From: Quillaja saponaria
Lineage: Eukaryota > Streptophyta > Magnoliopsida > Fabales > Quillajaceae
Direction of reading: 5' to 3'
Assembly: GCA_029379385.1 (NCBI GenBank)
Contig: CM055608.1
Coordinates: 17,110,350-17,174,349 of the forward strand
DNA: 64,000 nt
The translations under genes were made by a program, and so were the position numbers. How positions within the stretch are numbered: the stretch's first letter is position 1; the number at the start of each line of letters is the position of its first letter. A model generated the notes under the pieces. That model did not search any database. It saw only the letters and a program-made list of their open reading frames with translations, and was not told where the DNA came from. This document shows, one piece after another, positions 1 to 11,911 of the stretch.

Positions 1-1140
1 CATAATAACCCTCATCAAGCATTGTGGATTTAATTATGTGAAAGCATTATGAGCTAGATAGGTGCAATTGATTCTAAACAATTAACACACAAATGGCATT
101 AACTTAATCTAGATCAGATTTTCCTAGCAACACTAAAATAAACTCAGATTTAATTCCAATGCTACTTTTACTACTCATGTTAATTAACCATGCAAAGACA
201 TTAATCAATTAACTAGCATCAGATTACATGTATCAATCTATCATGTGTACATCATAACAAACTAAAACATATAATCATTAAGCAATTAACCAAGAAAAAC
301 ATGAATACTTGCATTTGTGTATAACATCAGATTTCCTCTAAAAAAATAGATTCTCATAGTAACTTCATAAGTCAAGGTTACTTACCTCTTGCAATTAAAC
401 AAAAACTTAAGCTAGCATCATCATTAATTGAAAAGAAAATATTTTGTTCATTGTTGAAATTTTGAGAAAGAAGAAGAAAAATGCATGTAAAGGTACTCTC
501 AATCAGACCTATACCTCCCCTATGTATAGAGTATAGGGATGGCAATGACTCCTAAACAAGAAGGAGTCTTTTCATACTTAATATCTAATTCCTTAATTAG
601 ATTTTCACTTTCTATTCTATACAAAATTTGAATATTCTAATCTGATCTTGTGATCGTCTTTCAATCCTAATCCTAATAAAATTCCTTGCCAAAGTTGGAT
701 TTCCTCATGTAGAAATCCTTTATTGCAACCAGGATTCATGGTCCAATTAGGATTGGCACTTCATCAACTCATAGATTTGTCTCAATGTGCTCATTCTAGT
801 CCTTAGCCCCATTACATGCTCAAATGTTCCATTTAGCTCCATTTTACTCTTTATGTCTACAAAGCACAGTTTTACACAAAACAAGATAAGTAAACTAAAA
901 TAAGACATAAAAGAGTAAGAATAGGGTACCAAAAAGATAGAATAATATGAGTGTATTAGTCTACTTTTGTTTTTTTAAAATAAAAGGGTACAAACTCGGT
1001 CCAGCACATTCTATTATCCATACTAAAGCACGAATAGAAAGACAGAGCCTACTCCACTTACCGATAGGAAATACATAAAATTCTTTTTTTGAAAGATCTT
1101 AGTTTGTATACATTTGATTTAGACTATGATACGAAACAAA
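1..1140. other. AT-rich stretch without a recognisable gene
   Basis: Only short open frames occur here and none resembles a known protein. A minus-strand frame at 747-932 is hydrophobic at its N-terminus but has no supporting context. Part of 380-960 could be an old LTR, but I found no partner copy in the window. Confidence 0.5.
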
Positions 1141-1144
1141 ACCT

Positions 1145-1545
1145 GGACTAAGAAATACAAGGCAAGGACTCATTGTAACATTGGCAAGATGGAGGGGTAC
1201 ATGTGGCAAATTACAATTATTGAGATATAGCTAAAAAAATTTAAATTTCTAAAAAGGGAAGTAGAGTTTTTGAGGATAAAAATTATGTTATCAGATATTC
1301 TTAGTCTTCTCATTAGTCTTTCTTCTTCCCACCTTCTCTATTGTTAATTTTTTTTATTTTTTTATTTTTTAATGGCATTCTATGTTTTTCTTGTAGTCTA
1401 GTTTACTCTCTTGTATTTAGTCTTTAATAGATTATTAGAACTCACTTGTATTTGCAGATTTTTAATGAAATTTCAGTAAGATTATTTCCAATGTTGTTCA
1501 TGGTTTTGTCTAATTTGTTGTAGGTTAAAATGCTATTAAAACTGA
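1145..1545 (+). repeat. Direct repeat copy A, LTR-like
   Basis: This stretch matches 4617-4960 in the same orientation. Shared landmarks in order are a 'gttatcagatattcttagtc'-like segment, a pyrimidine-rich block, 'tagtctagttta', 'aactcacttgtatttg' and 'ttttaatgaaatttcag'. The last two resemble the R/U5 part of plant gypsy LTRs. Copy A is longer because of a T-rich expansion. The two copies may be the LTRs of a heavily deleted element spanning about 1.1-5.0 kb; that part is inference. Confidence 0.5.
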
Positions 1546-2784
1546 TTTCTACCATTAGTGCTTCCATTAGATTTCAACTGCTCTATTATGGTTTCAATGG
1601 TGAATATATTTGCTGCAATTCCATATCTAGACAAGGATGACGTTACGGCCATTATCCGCTTCACAAAGACAATTTGCTTATATCGTGTTGCTCAACGAGA
1701 AACTCACCTCCATTTTCATTGTAAATTGGATTCTATACAACAAACCTTTACATCCGTCCTCAACCCTCCATATGTAGCATTTCTCAAACTTCAATCTCAT
1801 TAATATGGCTGAATTTCGAAGGATGACTGGAGTGAATGTAGCAACACCTTCAGTTGAATCCAAGAAAATTTTAGCTAACCAGCCCTCCAATGCTCACCAA
1901 TTGTTTGTCGATTTCCAACTAAACTTTCACTCACAATTGTTTCATAGCAAGTGGAAGGGCCTGCACACAATGAATAAGATTCACTTGCTGCCATAAAAAA
2001 ACAAGGGGTTTGATAGACCCTTACATGTCTATAAGTTAAATAAAAACTATACATTAATGAAGAAGGACATAAAACTAATTTAATACCAAGAATAAGCTCT
2101 AGTGTATACAATATAACAAATTAAAAGATGAAAAACATAGATTAGGAAGACTCTAACTTGTAAACTCAAGTGCAAAAAATATATGCTAAATGAGAAGCCA
2201 ACATTAAGGTGGTCGATAATGGGCAAGCCTCATTTTGTCATTAACAAGAGCTTCTTGACACAATTGGGGAGGACTATAAGCACCATAGTAAATCATAAAT
2301 CAACAAAAACCTCATAATCACAATCTACCGCCATCTTATGACAGTAGAGTCTATCCATAAATAGAAGCTAGTCCAAGAGAGCTTTTTCCTCAACTATCAT
2401 GTTAGTGCATCTTCCATAGTTGTAAGAGAAAGCCACAAGATAGAGACCCTTATGGTTTTGGATAATACCAACACTAGAATCTAACCCCAACCGAGATGAT
2501 CCGTTAGTATTAAAGCTTCATCTGATGTGCTTTTAGATGCCTCCAAGCCATCCAATCCCTCGTTGCACCACAACCTAGTCAAGGGATGGTATTCCAAGTG
2601 CTGTAAAACAATAAATCAATAAATTAGATTTTAACCTTATAAATTATCATGACTGTTGACATTGCCTAGTTATCAAAGGCGACCCCTTTTCTCCCCAACC
2701 TTGTCGCCCAAAGTGCATCACATAAGGTGATCAATATTCAAGCCCCAATAGTTGTGAATATTAAAACTCTAAACAATTACTTCA
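1546..2784. other. No supportable gene; possible interior of a deleted retroelement
   Basis: Overlapping short frames on both strands (for example an 81-codon plus-strand frame at 1558-1803) show no domain I recognise. The stretch lies between the two LTR-like copies at 1145-1545 and 4617-4960, so it may be degraded internal sequence. Confidence 0.35.
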
Positions 2785-3120
2785 TGTTACGGGTGGAATT
2801 CAAATCAAATGGTTTCGAATTGTGTACTATTCGAATACAAATTCAAATTCCACTACTTGAATTCAAAATTCTAACTTACTTTGAAATTGGAATTCGAATT
2901 GAATTTTGAACATTCTAATTCGAATACAATTTCAAATATTCGAATTCGAATTTGAATAGTTAAATATTTAGGGGTATTTTAATAAAAAATTATAAAATAG
3001 TAGTTATATATATTTTAATAAGAACATATATTATTTCAAATATTAATTTGAATTCGAATAACAAATCAGATTATGTAGTATTCAAATTTTTTAATTCGAA
3101 ATTGAATCCAAATTATTCGG
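2785..3120. repeat. Low-complexity block rich in TTCGAA/GAATTC
   Basis: The block repeats permutations of 'ttcgaa', 'gaattc' and 'attcaaat' on both strands, so it is strongly self-complementary. The outer edges read 'gggtggaattc' on the left and 'ttcggttcatatgccacc' on the right, a weak terminal inverted match of a kind seen in hAT-type MITEs. I could not find a clean 8-bp target duplication, so the MITE reading is tentative. Confidence 0.4.
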
Positions 3121-4559
3121 TTCATATGCCACCTTTACTTCAAGCATACCTTGTAAAGAAAAGGCAGGTAGTATTTCCATTGAAGTTGAGCAGCAACACC
3201 TACACTAGGAGACTAAAGGAATTCCTAATAATAACAAAGTGTCATCTGTTTAGGAGGCTACCATGAAACATGCACTAAAAAAAATATACAGTTTTGTAGG
3301 AATTCTCTTATTACAAAGCCTTATGCTATGAAGATGACTCGTTTTTAATCCTAGTTATATGCCAAAAAGATTTGAAAGAGAAAAGACCAGACACATAATT
3401 TATTCGTTGGTGCAACAATGAAGCTCTTGCTGAAAATCAATCTAAAGAAATATATGGACGTGCAAATGGAACCACCAGCTCCTTATCCGACTATGTCATC
3501 ATCTAAAGCTTGGAGTTTTTGAGAGAAGAGATGGTTATGATGCACCAAATATATGAGGCATAACCAAAGGAGGATATATTGAGAAGAGATGGTCCGCCAT
3601 ATTTCCCCCTCTTTAAATTCGCCCATAACGAATTCATTTCCATAAAAGCTTATGCCAATTCAACAGCCATGGAATGCATGGTTTCATGAAAAGATTTCAT
3701 GCATAAACTCCTTCATCCATGGGCCTATATTCCTTTTCCAAGATACCCAATGATGTCTCGAAGAACCCCTTGATTCCAACAGAAATCCACAAACAATTTC
3801 TTCAACTTTGAAATGAAGGAAGAACAAAAATGTATGAATTGGAATCGAATAAAGTATGATATTTATTAAAGTAAATATTTCTCCTTAAGAAAGAAAATAT
3901 GCTTCCAAGCCTTGTAAATTATTCTAGATATTTATTTCAATGTGTGGAAAGTAAGACGTTATGGATTATGTTGCCTGGCTAGTTAAAGTTAATTTATTTT
4001 CTTGGGAACGACCGTTGCATAACCTTGTTTTTAAGCATAGGTTATCCATTGAAGCATCTGTGTGCAGTGTACTTGTGACTTGGTACTATCACTAAAGGAC
4101 TTTGATATTTATAGAGCACACTGCTAAGGTAAAGTGGCAAAGAGATGAAATTGATTTTAAACATAGCTTGAATTAGATGGTTTGAATTAGATGGTTTACT
4201 GCTTAAATTATTGTGTTGATTGGGAAAAAAATGTGGGAGTGGTTACTACAAAAGAAATTGTTGTTCTAAGGCATCTACTGAATCATTTTGACACTGCAGG
4301 GTGTATAGCAGTTGCTGTTAAGAATGATAATAAACTTGAGAGGATCAAACTCAAGTTGACTATCATCGGAATCTTTATTATTACAAACTTTAAGCAAGTG
4401 ATAAAGTGGACAAAGCAATTGATGAAGTAGACAGATGACAAAGTCTTTTCACATTGGGGATCTCACGCTACTATGGTCCATGTGTAAGCCATCAACAAAG
4501 AATGACTACAACTTGGATTGATCTTGCTCGGCTTGCTCAATAACTTTTAAAATTTTTCT
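3121..4559. other. No supportable gene
   Basis: AT-rich sequence with a 79-codon plus-strand frame at 4191-4430 that resembles nothing I know. It probably belongs to the same decayed element as the flanking LTR-like copies. Confidence 0.35.
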
Positions 4560-4960
4560 ATTAACCTTGAGGATAAGGTTGATTTGGATGGTGGTAATAT
4601 TCACATGAAACTTAACCTAAGATACTAGACAGGGCCTTATTGCATATTGGCAAGCTGCAACTATTGGGAGTTATAAAAGAGGAATTAGAATTGTTTAAGG
4701 ATAAGGATTATGTTATTAGATAAACTCTTAGTCTTTTTGTTAGTCTCTGTTCTTCCCTGCCTTCTTTACTATTCTTTTTTCTATGGCTTTCTTTTAGTCT
4801 AGTTTATGCTGTTACATTTAGTTTTTAACAGATCAGTAAAACTCACTTATATTTGGAAAATTTTTAATGAAATTTCAGTGATATTATTCCCATTGTTGTT
4901 CTTGGTTTTGTCTGAATTGTTTACGTTAGATTGCTGATAGAATTGGTTTCTTTCAAACTA
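4560..4960 (+). repeat. Gypsy-like pol tail followed by LTR-like repeat copy B
   Basis: At about 4567-4600 the plus strand reads a short segment (Leu-Glu-Asp-Lys-Val-Asp-Leu-Asp-Gly-Gly) of the kind found at the very end of some plant gypsy polyproteins. From 4617 to 4960 it matches copy A at 1145-1545, with the conserved 'aactcacttatatttgg' and 'tttttaatgaaatttcagtg' segments. That order, pol end then repeat, is what a 3' LTR would show. The family assignment is from memory. Confidence 0.45.
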
Positions 4961-5460
4961 TTATTATTATTTTAATATAATTTAAAGTCAGAACATAGTG
5001 ATCAAATTGTAGTTTTCAAAATTTTGTATATTACTCCAGACATTTGATACATTATTTCTTAATTATTATTAATCCCACAAAATTGATAAGTTAATTTGTC
5101 AAATACTACAATTACCCTGATTATACTGTAAACAAAAAGTTTGCCTTGACATAATAAAACAAAATGCCAACATAACAAGTGAATTTTGCATTACATGCAT
5201 TCTTATAAAAACACATTAAGATCATATGATAGAATAATAAGAGAAACTACTTGATATACTTGGTTTATTCATACTGTCTCTCACATAAATGCAAGTCCCA
5301 AATATTCAATATTTAATCAAAAGACAATCTTCATATAAAATGAATGGTGTATACACCATCATCAATAACTTTTTTCCTATGTAAAATACTAGCATTAAAT
5401 AAATATTTAAATTTATGCAGCAAAAGGATTTGGCTATATCTTTGTAGTATCTTCAACAAC
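4961..5460. other. 3' flank of the MADS-box gene
   Basis: Very AT-rich sequence with no coding signal. It probably contains the 3' UTR and terminator region of the minus-strand MADS gene; no precise polyadenylation signal could be assigned. Confidence 0.4.
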
Positions 5461-6095
5461 TCACACATCATTATCGCCACTACTTTTGTGAATAAAATTA
5501 TGAGGGAGACCAATTTCACTTTCATTAGCAAAATTGCCGCTACCAACAAAGAATCCTTGTGTAGGCATTATAAGGCCATTATTAACGTGTCCAAGTTTTA
5601 AATTTTCTTGCAAAAATCCTCCCACATCACCTTGAACATCAAAATCTTTGTTAGTCGTACAATTTCCTTGATCTAACCCCAACATTATCTTATTTTCAAT
5701 ATTGCATCCTCTAATATCCCCATAACCTAATTCATTGTCATTTCCACCTAAAGGAGCACCACTACCAAGCCCTTCAGACATCTTAGAATGAGGATACAAA
5801 CCTTGCCCCATATCTGTACTTCCACAAATGCTTCCAAAATTTGTATAATTAGGGAACCCTGTATTTAGTATCCCATTGTTGGACATATTCTCTAGCTCCA
5901 CATTTGTTCCACTAACATTTTCTCCAAAGTAACCCACATCTCTTACACTAATCCCTCTAACTAAAGCCCCATAGGTCCTTAACCCTATATCACTTACACC
6001 ATTGCCACCACTAGCGGAGCCTTCATTGAAAACTCTTGCACTTATTCCACCCACAACCAGTGCTACTACCAACATAAGTATCAAAAGGCAACCTT
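5461..6095 (-). pseudogene. Out-of-frame C-terminal extension of the MADS gene
   Basis: About 207 open codons lie in the frame one base ahead of the MADS frame, bounded upstream by an in-frame stop near 6096. The composition is unlike random AT-rich DNA: rich in Gly, Asn, Ser and Val with recurrent 'GNG', 'NNGI' and 'GYGDI' stretches, typical of the variable activation-type tail of M-gamma proteins. No ATG opens it; it overlaps the end of the MADS frame by about 70 bases. The simplest reading is that it was the natural tail and that a single-base change between about 6094 and 6023 moved it out of frame. It could also be a read error in a short T run, or the tail could be coincidental. Confidence 0.6.
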
Positions 6096-6835
6096 ACATT
6101 ATTTTCAAGGTAAAAGCCTAAAGTGAGGCCCACATATGTCATTTTAATATTGCTAGAGTCATCAATACCAATCTCGGGGATTTGAGGAATTTGATTGGGA
6201 GATCGGAACAATTGTCCCTTTAATGTACACGGAATAATGGGATTAATCCTAACTTTATCACCATCGGCCATGGCATTCATCTGGGGTTGGCCCATTTCAT
6301 CCAACCTTAAGACTTGATCAATGATATGAGATTCAATCATAGGGTCTTCTGGATCATTCTTAAGGCATATGGCCCTTCTTTTACTCTCCAAGGCTTTTTC
6401 CTGCAAAAACCACATTAAATTAGTTATATCAGGCTTTGGAAACTCAATCACTGGCCTATTATAATTGACGATTGAATGGATGAGATTTTTCATGTTCATC
6501 TCATTATTCTTTTCCCATTTGTTACGCAACTTCTCTTTTAGTTTTGTCATTTGCTCTGCAAGATAGCTTTCTTGGTTGACCTTTTTCTTGAATCTCTCCA
6601 ATTCAGGTGCATCCTGATACTTGACTAGCAGTTCAAGAGTCTTCTCTTCAGATGGCCATATCTTGAGTTGCTCATTATCAAGCCCAGGACCATAAATTAT
6701 AATAAAGGCATCAACACCACATAGTGTCGTCAACTCAGTCACCTTCTTTAACAAACTTTGATTCCTTTTCTGAAAACTGGCTTTCCTTTCACTTCGTCGT
6801 TCTATCCAGGCAAGTTTAATCTTCTTTCTAGTCAT
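6023..6835 (-). CDS. Type I (M-gamma, AGL80-like) MADS-box transcription factor
   Basis: The frame encodes 270 residues from an ATG at 6835. Residues 1-60 form a MADS domain: it opens with Met-Thr-Arg-Lys-Lys-Ile-Lys-Leu, continues with a basic helix (KASFQKRNQSLLKKVTEL) and then the hydrophobic 'TLCGVDAFIIIYGP' strand. The M-gamma signature 'IWPSEE' follows near residue 60, then an 'LVKYQDAPELERFKK' segment and a coiled region to about residue 125. Relatives such as Arabidopsis AGL80 act in the nucleus of the central cell and endosperm, bind CArG-like DNA and dimerise with M-alpha partners; that role is family knowledge. The gene is intronless, as usual for type I. The last 20 or so codons (6084-6023) run over a second open frame that continues as a Gly/Asn-rich tail, so a frameshift or an early stop is likely. 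The MADS domain itself looks intact. Confidence 0.9.
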   Translation of the reverse strand: MTRKKIKLAWIERRSERKASFQKRNQSLLKKVTELTTLCGVDAFIIIYGPGLDNEQLKIWPSEEKTLELLVKYQDAPELERFKKKVNQESYLAEQMTKLKEKLRNKWEKNNEMNMKNLIHSIVNYNRPVIEFPKPDITNLMWFLQEKALESKRRAICLKNDPEDPMIESHIIDQVLRLDEMGQPQMNAMADGDKVRINPIIPCTLKGQLFRSPNQIPQIPEIGIDDSSNIKMTYVGLTLGFYLENNVRLPFDTYVGSSTGCGWNKCKSFQ

Positions 6836-6867
6836 TATGGATAGAAAAATTTTGTAGTTTGGTGTTT

Positions 6868-6902
6868 TGGTTATTCTCTCTCTCTCTGTCCCTCTCTCTC
6901 AC
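6868..6902 (-). promoter_or_regulatory. GA-rich 5' leader of the MADS gene
   Basis: The plus strand reads CT dinucleotides interrupted by 'gtccc', giving a GAGA tract in the minus-strand leader 33-67 bases upstream of the MADS ATG. CT/GA tracts are common in plant 5' UTRs and can attract GAGA-binding (BBR/BPC) proteins; binding here is inference. Confidence 0.45.
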
Positions 6903-6980
6903 TGTACGCTGGTGAGCTCTCATTGTATTTCTTCTTCCTTTCTCTTACTATGATGCTTTAACTAACCAAGAATCAAGAAT

Positions 6981-6990
6981 TATTTATATA
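6981..6990 (-). promoter_or_regulatory. TATA box of the MADS gene
   Basis: The minus strand reads TATATAAATA, 146-155 bases upstream of the ATG at 6835, a plausible core promoter position with the GA-rich leader between. Confidence 0.55.
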
Positions 6991-6999
6991 AGAAACAGT

Positions 7000-9810
7000 A
7001 GAAGATTCTAGATAACTTTAATTTATTGCCCAAACTAGAAAAATAAGAAAATCATATAAATGACATATTTGTTAATAAAATAAAGTCTACTAAAGAAATT
7101 ATAAGATAATGGTAGATAATGGTACTAAAGAAAATCATATAAATCATAGGAAAATATGTTGACTACATTAGTATTTTAATGTAATAGGAAAGATTAGCAT
7201 ATTTGTCATTGAATGCCTAATGCACATTAATTTAGCTTATTCCTATGAAATAAAAAATAAATTTTCTAATTAGAGACCTTATGGAACTTATCTAAATGAT
7301 ACATATGGAAATGATTTTTTAGCACTTACAGTAGTAGTAGGTGTAATAATTTTAATGCAATGTAATTAATAAGTTATTAATTTTAAAATATTTAAATTAT
7401 ATTTATTACATCTTACCAAAGCTCTTAAAATATTCATTAGAATATCCTATCAAAAATGTATCTCAATGTGTTCCTCATGATTAACAATATTTTCTTGCAC
7501 GTTACTTTTATTATTATCACGAGTGACCATTTTTTTGCACATTAAAATTACAGACATTAATTGAAGGCTAGAAATTTATTATTTAGTTTAGTAATAAATG
7601 CATTTTTGTTATTAAGACATTACATAGAAAAATATTATTACCTGCAAGTCTAAATATTTTTAATTGGATTTCAAAATGTTATCAAAATCATCCAAAAAAA
7701 AAAAAAAAATTTAATTTCAAAATTAGCTTGATTTTAAAATTTAATATTTCAAAATGATATTCAATGTTCCAAAATATTTTGAAATAATAGTTTTTTTATA
7801 TACAAAAATAGTTTGTACTCAACCATACCTTAAAAGATAGTGTTTTCAGACTCACCAAGCACATGTAGCAATTAGCGACAGAGCCTTGTATCGTACGGCC
7901 TTCACCAGCCTTAATTATACATGTTTAGATTAGGATTTTCAGTTTTCAAATCTTTTTTTCATTTCATTAAAGCACATGATTATTTTTTTTTTTTATCTTT
8001 GGCATTTTTTTTGGGTAAAAATTGCATATTTGGTCTAGTTTTCCTTTTCTTTGTTTCTCAAGTAGGTTTGCATGCTTGAATTAGGATTTCGAATTCCATA
8101 TATGATCTTAATTTTTAACTTTAATATTCTAAAACTTATATTAGTTTATTTAACTACAACTTTGTTTCTTTATTTTACATCCTCTTAGTTTTCACTCTAT
8201 TAATATTTTACATGTTAAATTTTTTGGGATACTCTTTTCTTTGTATTTTTCGAATAGCTCTTATTATTTATTTACATGTCAACTTTTTATTTTTAACTAA
8301 TTATTATTGATGCACAACCTATTGTATAGAAGACCAACCTACTGTTGGGTAAGATGGGTATTTTCACTAAACTTCTCATTATCGTAACTAGTCCTCTTAA
8401 CTAGCATCACATTTAGTGTAATTTCAAAATAATTTTCATTGGCCATGGAAGTCATAGAAAGTATTAAAAAAAATATATACTTTGTGGCAATATTTTTAAA
8501 TTTTCTCTATTTCCATTGAAAAGTAGGGTGATAACTAATTTATAAAATAAAATAAAATAAAATAAATAAATAAATAAAATCTTATAAAGGATCTACTGGA
8601 GAGTTTGTAAACTAAACTCCATGTATACTAGGGTTATGTTACTTGTTTCAATTATGCTTTACATGGTACAAATTACTATTACTTGCTTGCATTTACTTGA
8701 CATGCGTGTGACATTTGTGTGCCTTGTGAAAGATTTACATGACTACATGAAAGCCTAAATGCCCCAACTTGTATCGTATTCAGAATGCCATTATCTTGCT
8801 TCCGTGTAAGTATATGGATCGTCACCCTAACTTCCTTGTATTAATCTCTTCCTATATGGTTAGTATATTAATATATAATGGTATCGTTCGGAACAATACA
8901 ACTTCTCATGGTTTCACATGTTGGAAGGTATATGCATATCCTATTTGCTAATGAATCTTGAAAGCCTAACCTTATACATGCAAAGATCTTAGAACGTTCC
9001 TCTAAGGAAAACCCATTAAGTCGTGTGATACCATGCTTTATGTAACACGCCTGCATACTATAAGATAAAATACGCACCCTAGCTCCTTGATTATCCTATA
9101 ATACATAAAAATTTTATAGCACTTGCTACTACTCCACCACATTCTTCTTTAGGATAAATGTGTTATGGCTTGACTTGTATCATAATGGAAACTATTTATG
9201 ATACATGGACCCATTCAAATGTCACTTTAATAGGACATTCCCAGAATGCCATAACACAATATACCCTTCAAAATCTACACTTACTCACATGTACGACAAA
9301 AATGAATTAAAATATACTTATAATTAATTATTAGAGTTTACGTGCTATATCGTGAGGTTACTACATTGGAAACAAGGGATTAGTAAATAATAACTATGCA
9401 TTCTAACTCTACCTAAACAACAAGGATCCTCCTGATGCCTTCATTTAGATCTTTTCTCCAAGACAAGACAAAACATGCAATCAATGTCTATAAAGACTCA
9501 TGTCAAAAGAATACAATCAAGGCATCTCAGTATGCCTCAATATCCTCAGTTTTCACTATTCTACAAGTCTCGCATAGCTGTCCCATAAGGGATCCCCCAA
9601 CTGGTACTCAGTGATACCTCTTTGGTCATCTTACACAACATCCAGAATCTACAGCAGTTCCTCCTTTACCTCTACCATAGGTACTCCAAAACCTGGTACC
9701 TCTTCCACGAAATCCTCCACAACTGGTTCCACTAAGGAACCTCCTCCACAATCCCCTATATCATAACACTACTACCAACACCCTCACCTGCAACACCCCC
9801 ATCAATAAGA
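7000..9810. other. Long AT-rich gene-free stretch
   Basis: Upstream of the MADS gene the sequence is AT-rich with homopolymer runs (for example A14 near 7695) and an AAAAT/AAAT microsatellite near 8545-8580. Short frames at 8769-8951 and 8868-9077 oppose each other and match nothing I know. From about 9400 onward the text probably belongs to the leader or N-terminal gag of the retroelement fragment that becomes readable at 9813. Confidence 0.5.
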
Positions 9811-9812
9811 CC

Positions 9813-10387
9813 AAGAATCTCTCTATGAAGCTTAGGAAAGGTACAAGGATTCGCTTCAAAAGTTTCCTCACAATGGTATTCCAAAAAGGCTACAAGTTCA
9901 AACATTCTACAATGGTTTGGTAAGCAAAACAAGAACTACCATTGATTTCACAACTGGCAGTGCATTAATGGCAAAGTACATTGACGAAGTATATGAGCTG
10001 TTCGAGGATATGGTCTCCAACAACTACCAGTGGCCTTCTAAGATATTGGTAACCCGAAGAGTAGCTGGTGCATATAAGCTAGATGCCATCATTGCCTTAA
10101 TGGCACAACCTGGTGAGCTTATCAAAAAGATTTGACAATCTTACGGTTCAAGAAATCAAAAGCCTAATCTTGGCTTGTGAGATATGTGGGGATAGTCATA
10201 CTGATGACTAATGCCCATAGTGAATCAATGCAATATATGGGCAACCACAATACGGAGAATAACCCATTTTCGAACATTTACAATCCGAAATAGGGAAATC
10301 ATCCTAGTTTTACATGGAATAATCAAGGGTCTTCTAATGCTGTGAAGCCTTAGTATCCCTGGCTTCCAAACACAAGCAAAAATGGCT
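9813..10387 (+). pseudogene. Athila-type Ty3/gypsy gag fragment
   Basis: The plus strand encodes the C-terminal half of a retrotransposon gag. A segment near 9813-9930 reads Leu-Tyr-Glu-Ala-stop-Glu-Arg-Tyr-Lys, then 'QTFYNGLVSKTRTTID', then 'NNYQWPS' and 'RRVAG' (9917-10135). After a frame change comes a zinc-knuckle-like 'CEICGDSHTDD' followed by a stop and Cys-Pro, and an Asn-rich 'NNPFSNIYNP' segment. These are landmarks of Athila-clade gag. It has at least three in-frame stops. The fragment ends abruptly at 10387, where a Copia-type LTR in the opposite orientation begins. No pol follows in this orientation. Confidence 0.8.
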
Positions 10388-10984
10388 TGTTGGGAAATAT
10401 AGGGTTATGCATCATATGCATACGCAGAGAAATTAAAATTTTCCCTAACCAAGAACCTAGGTATTCAATTAAATATTTATATATATTACGAAATCAAAAG
10501 ATTAAAAATTAACCTCTTGAGCTTTCTTCACACAGTTAGTTTGATTGTTTAGCGAGGATGCTTGAAGTTCTTCCACAAATTGTTAAAACAATTTTCCTAA
10601 TCAAACATAAAGTATGACTAATGTTTAGTAATCTATTCAAACGACTAAGCCTCTAATTGATGGTTCAAAACCTTTACTTTTTTCGAAAACGATTCGAAGA
10701 AATCAATTCACCCTTAGGATATGTGCTAGCTTCCACTTAGTCAAATCAGTTAATGGAGGATTGTTCTTGAAGCAAAAACTCTTTTGCTTCAACAAAGAAG
10801 GCCATGACTAGGGAATGAGATTTTCAAGAACTCTTCTTGCTAACAATCTCTTACATGGCCGAGTGTCTCAAATGTCTAGCATAATTTCACACATTGGCCA
10901 GATCCCTTAGTAACATATATATAGTCGTGCGGCTAAAGCTTTAGGAGTTATAATAATTCCTTGTTTGGGATTTGATTAAACTTA

Positions 10985-11911
10985 AATCCCAAGGCCTAAG
11001 GCCTAAAGCTCCTTTAGTAATTTTTAATCCTATTATGGGTCTTTAGACTCATAGTGGCCTAAATCTAATTAGGATTCCTACTAGACTTTTCCTTGACTTT
11101 CAAGAAAACAAGTCTTGTCATATATGTATAAGTAACAATTACCTTTTTACTCTTATGTGATTAAAAGTTAACTATTAATTCCAAGACTCTATTAATCCTT
11201 CTAGGTTCTCAACCTAAGTTAATTAAAGTGTGTAACCCATTAGGTTCTCTCATACGTTGGCAATAAATATAATTGGATACTTTATAAGAAGTATAGTTAA
11301 TTTAAACACTTTGATTATAACTTTCGCTTTACTAAACCAACCAACTTACATTCATGGATCAAGACTGACATCTAACAAGCTATTATGACTATCTAAGTAC
11401 AAGAAAAGTTAAGATTATTTATCAAACCTTTCAGTGCTTGGTTATCATGTAAGACTCAAAACTCCTTTAGTAATCCATAATCCAATTATGATTACTAATG
11501 GACCTTTAGAATCCTAATTGGATTTAAAGTGGCCTAAATCCAATTAGGATTCTATATCCATTTAGGATTCCAAATCCAATTAAAATTTCCACTAGACTTT
11601 TCCTTGTCTTTCAAGAAAGCAAATCTTGCCATATATATATATATAAGGTAACAATTACTTTTTTACCCTTATGTGCTTGGAAGTTGACTATTAATTTCAA
11701 GATTTCATTATGCTTCTAGATTCTTAACCTAAATCAATTAAAGTGTGTAACCCGTTACCTTTTCTCGTTCGTTAGCAATAAATATAATTGGCTACTTCAT
11801 AAGAGTACGGATAAATTAAAACACTTTTAATTTAACTTTGGTTTTAGTAAACTGGCCAACTTACATTCTTAGATCAATGTACACATCTAGCCATGTATCA
11901 TGACCAGCCAC
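10985..11911 (-). repeat. Tandem direct duplication inside the Copia LTR
   Basis: Copy 1 (about 10985-11440) and copy 2 (about 11455-11911, continuing at 13328 beyond the nested LTR) share, in order, 'ctcctttagtaat', 'cactagacttttccttg', 'attaaagtgtgtaaccc', 'aataaatataattgg' and 'ccaacttacattc'. The period is about 480 bases. Copy 1 contains the uninterrupted version of the place where copy 2 is split by the nested LTR. Confidence 0.75.

Noticed and set aside
1558..2111. Overlapping frames of 60-81 codons on both strands
   Set aside because: No domain, no codon-use signal and no homologue I recognise; mutual antisense overlap suggests chance.
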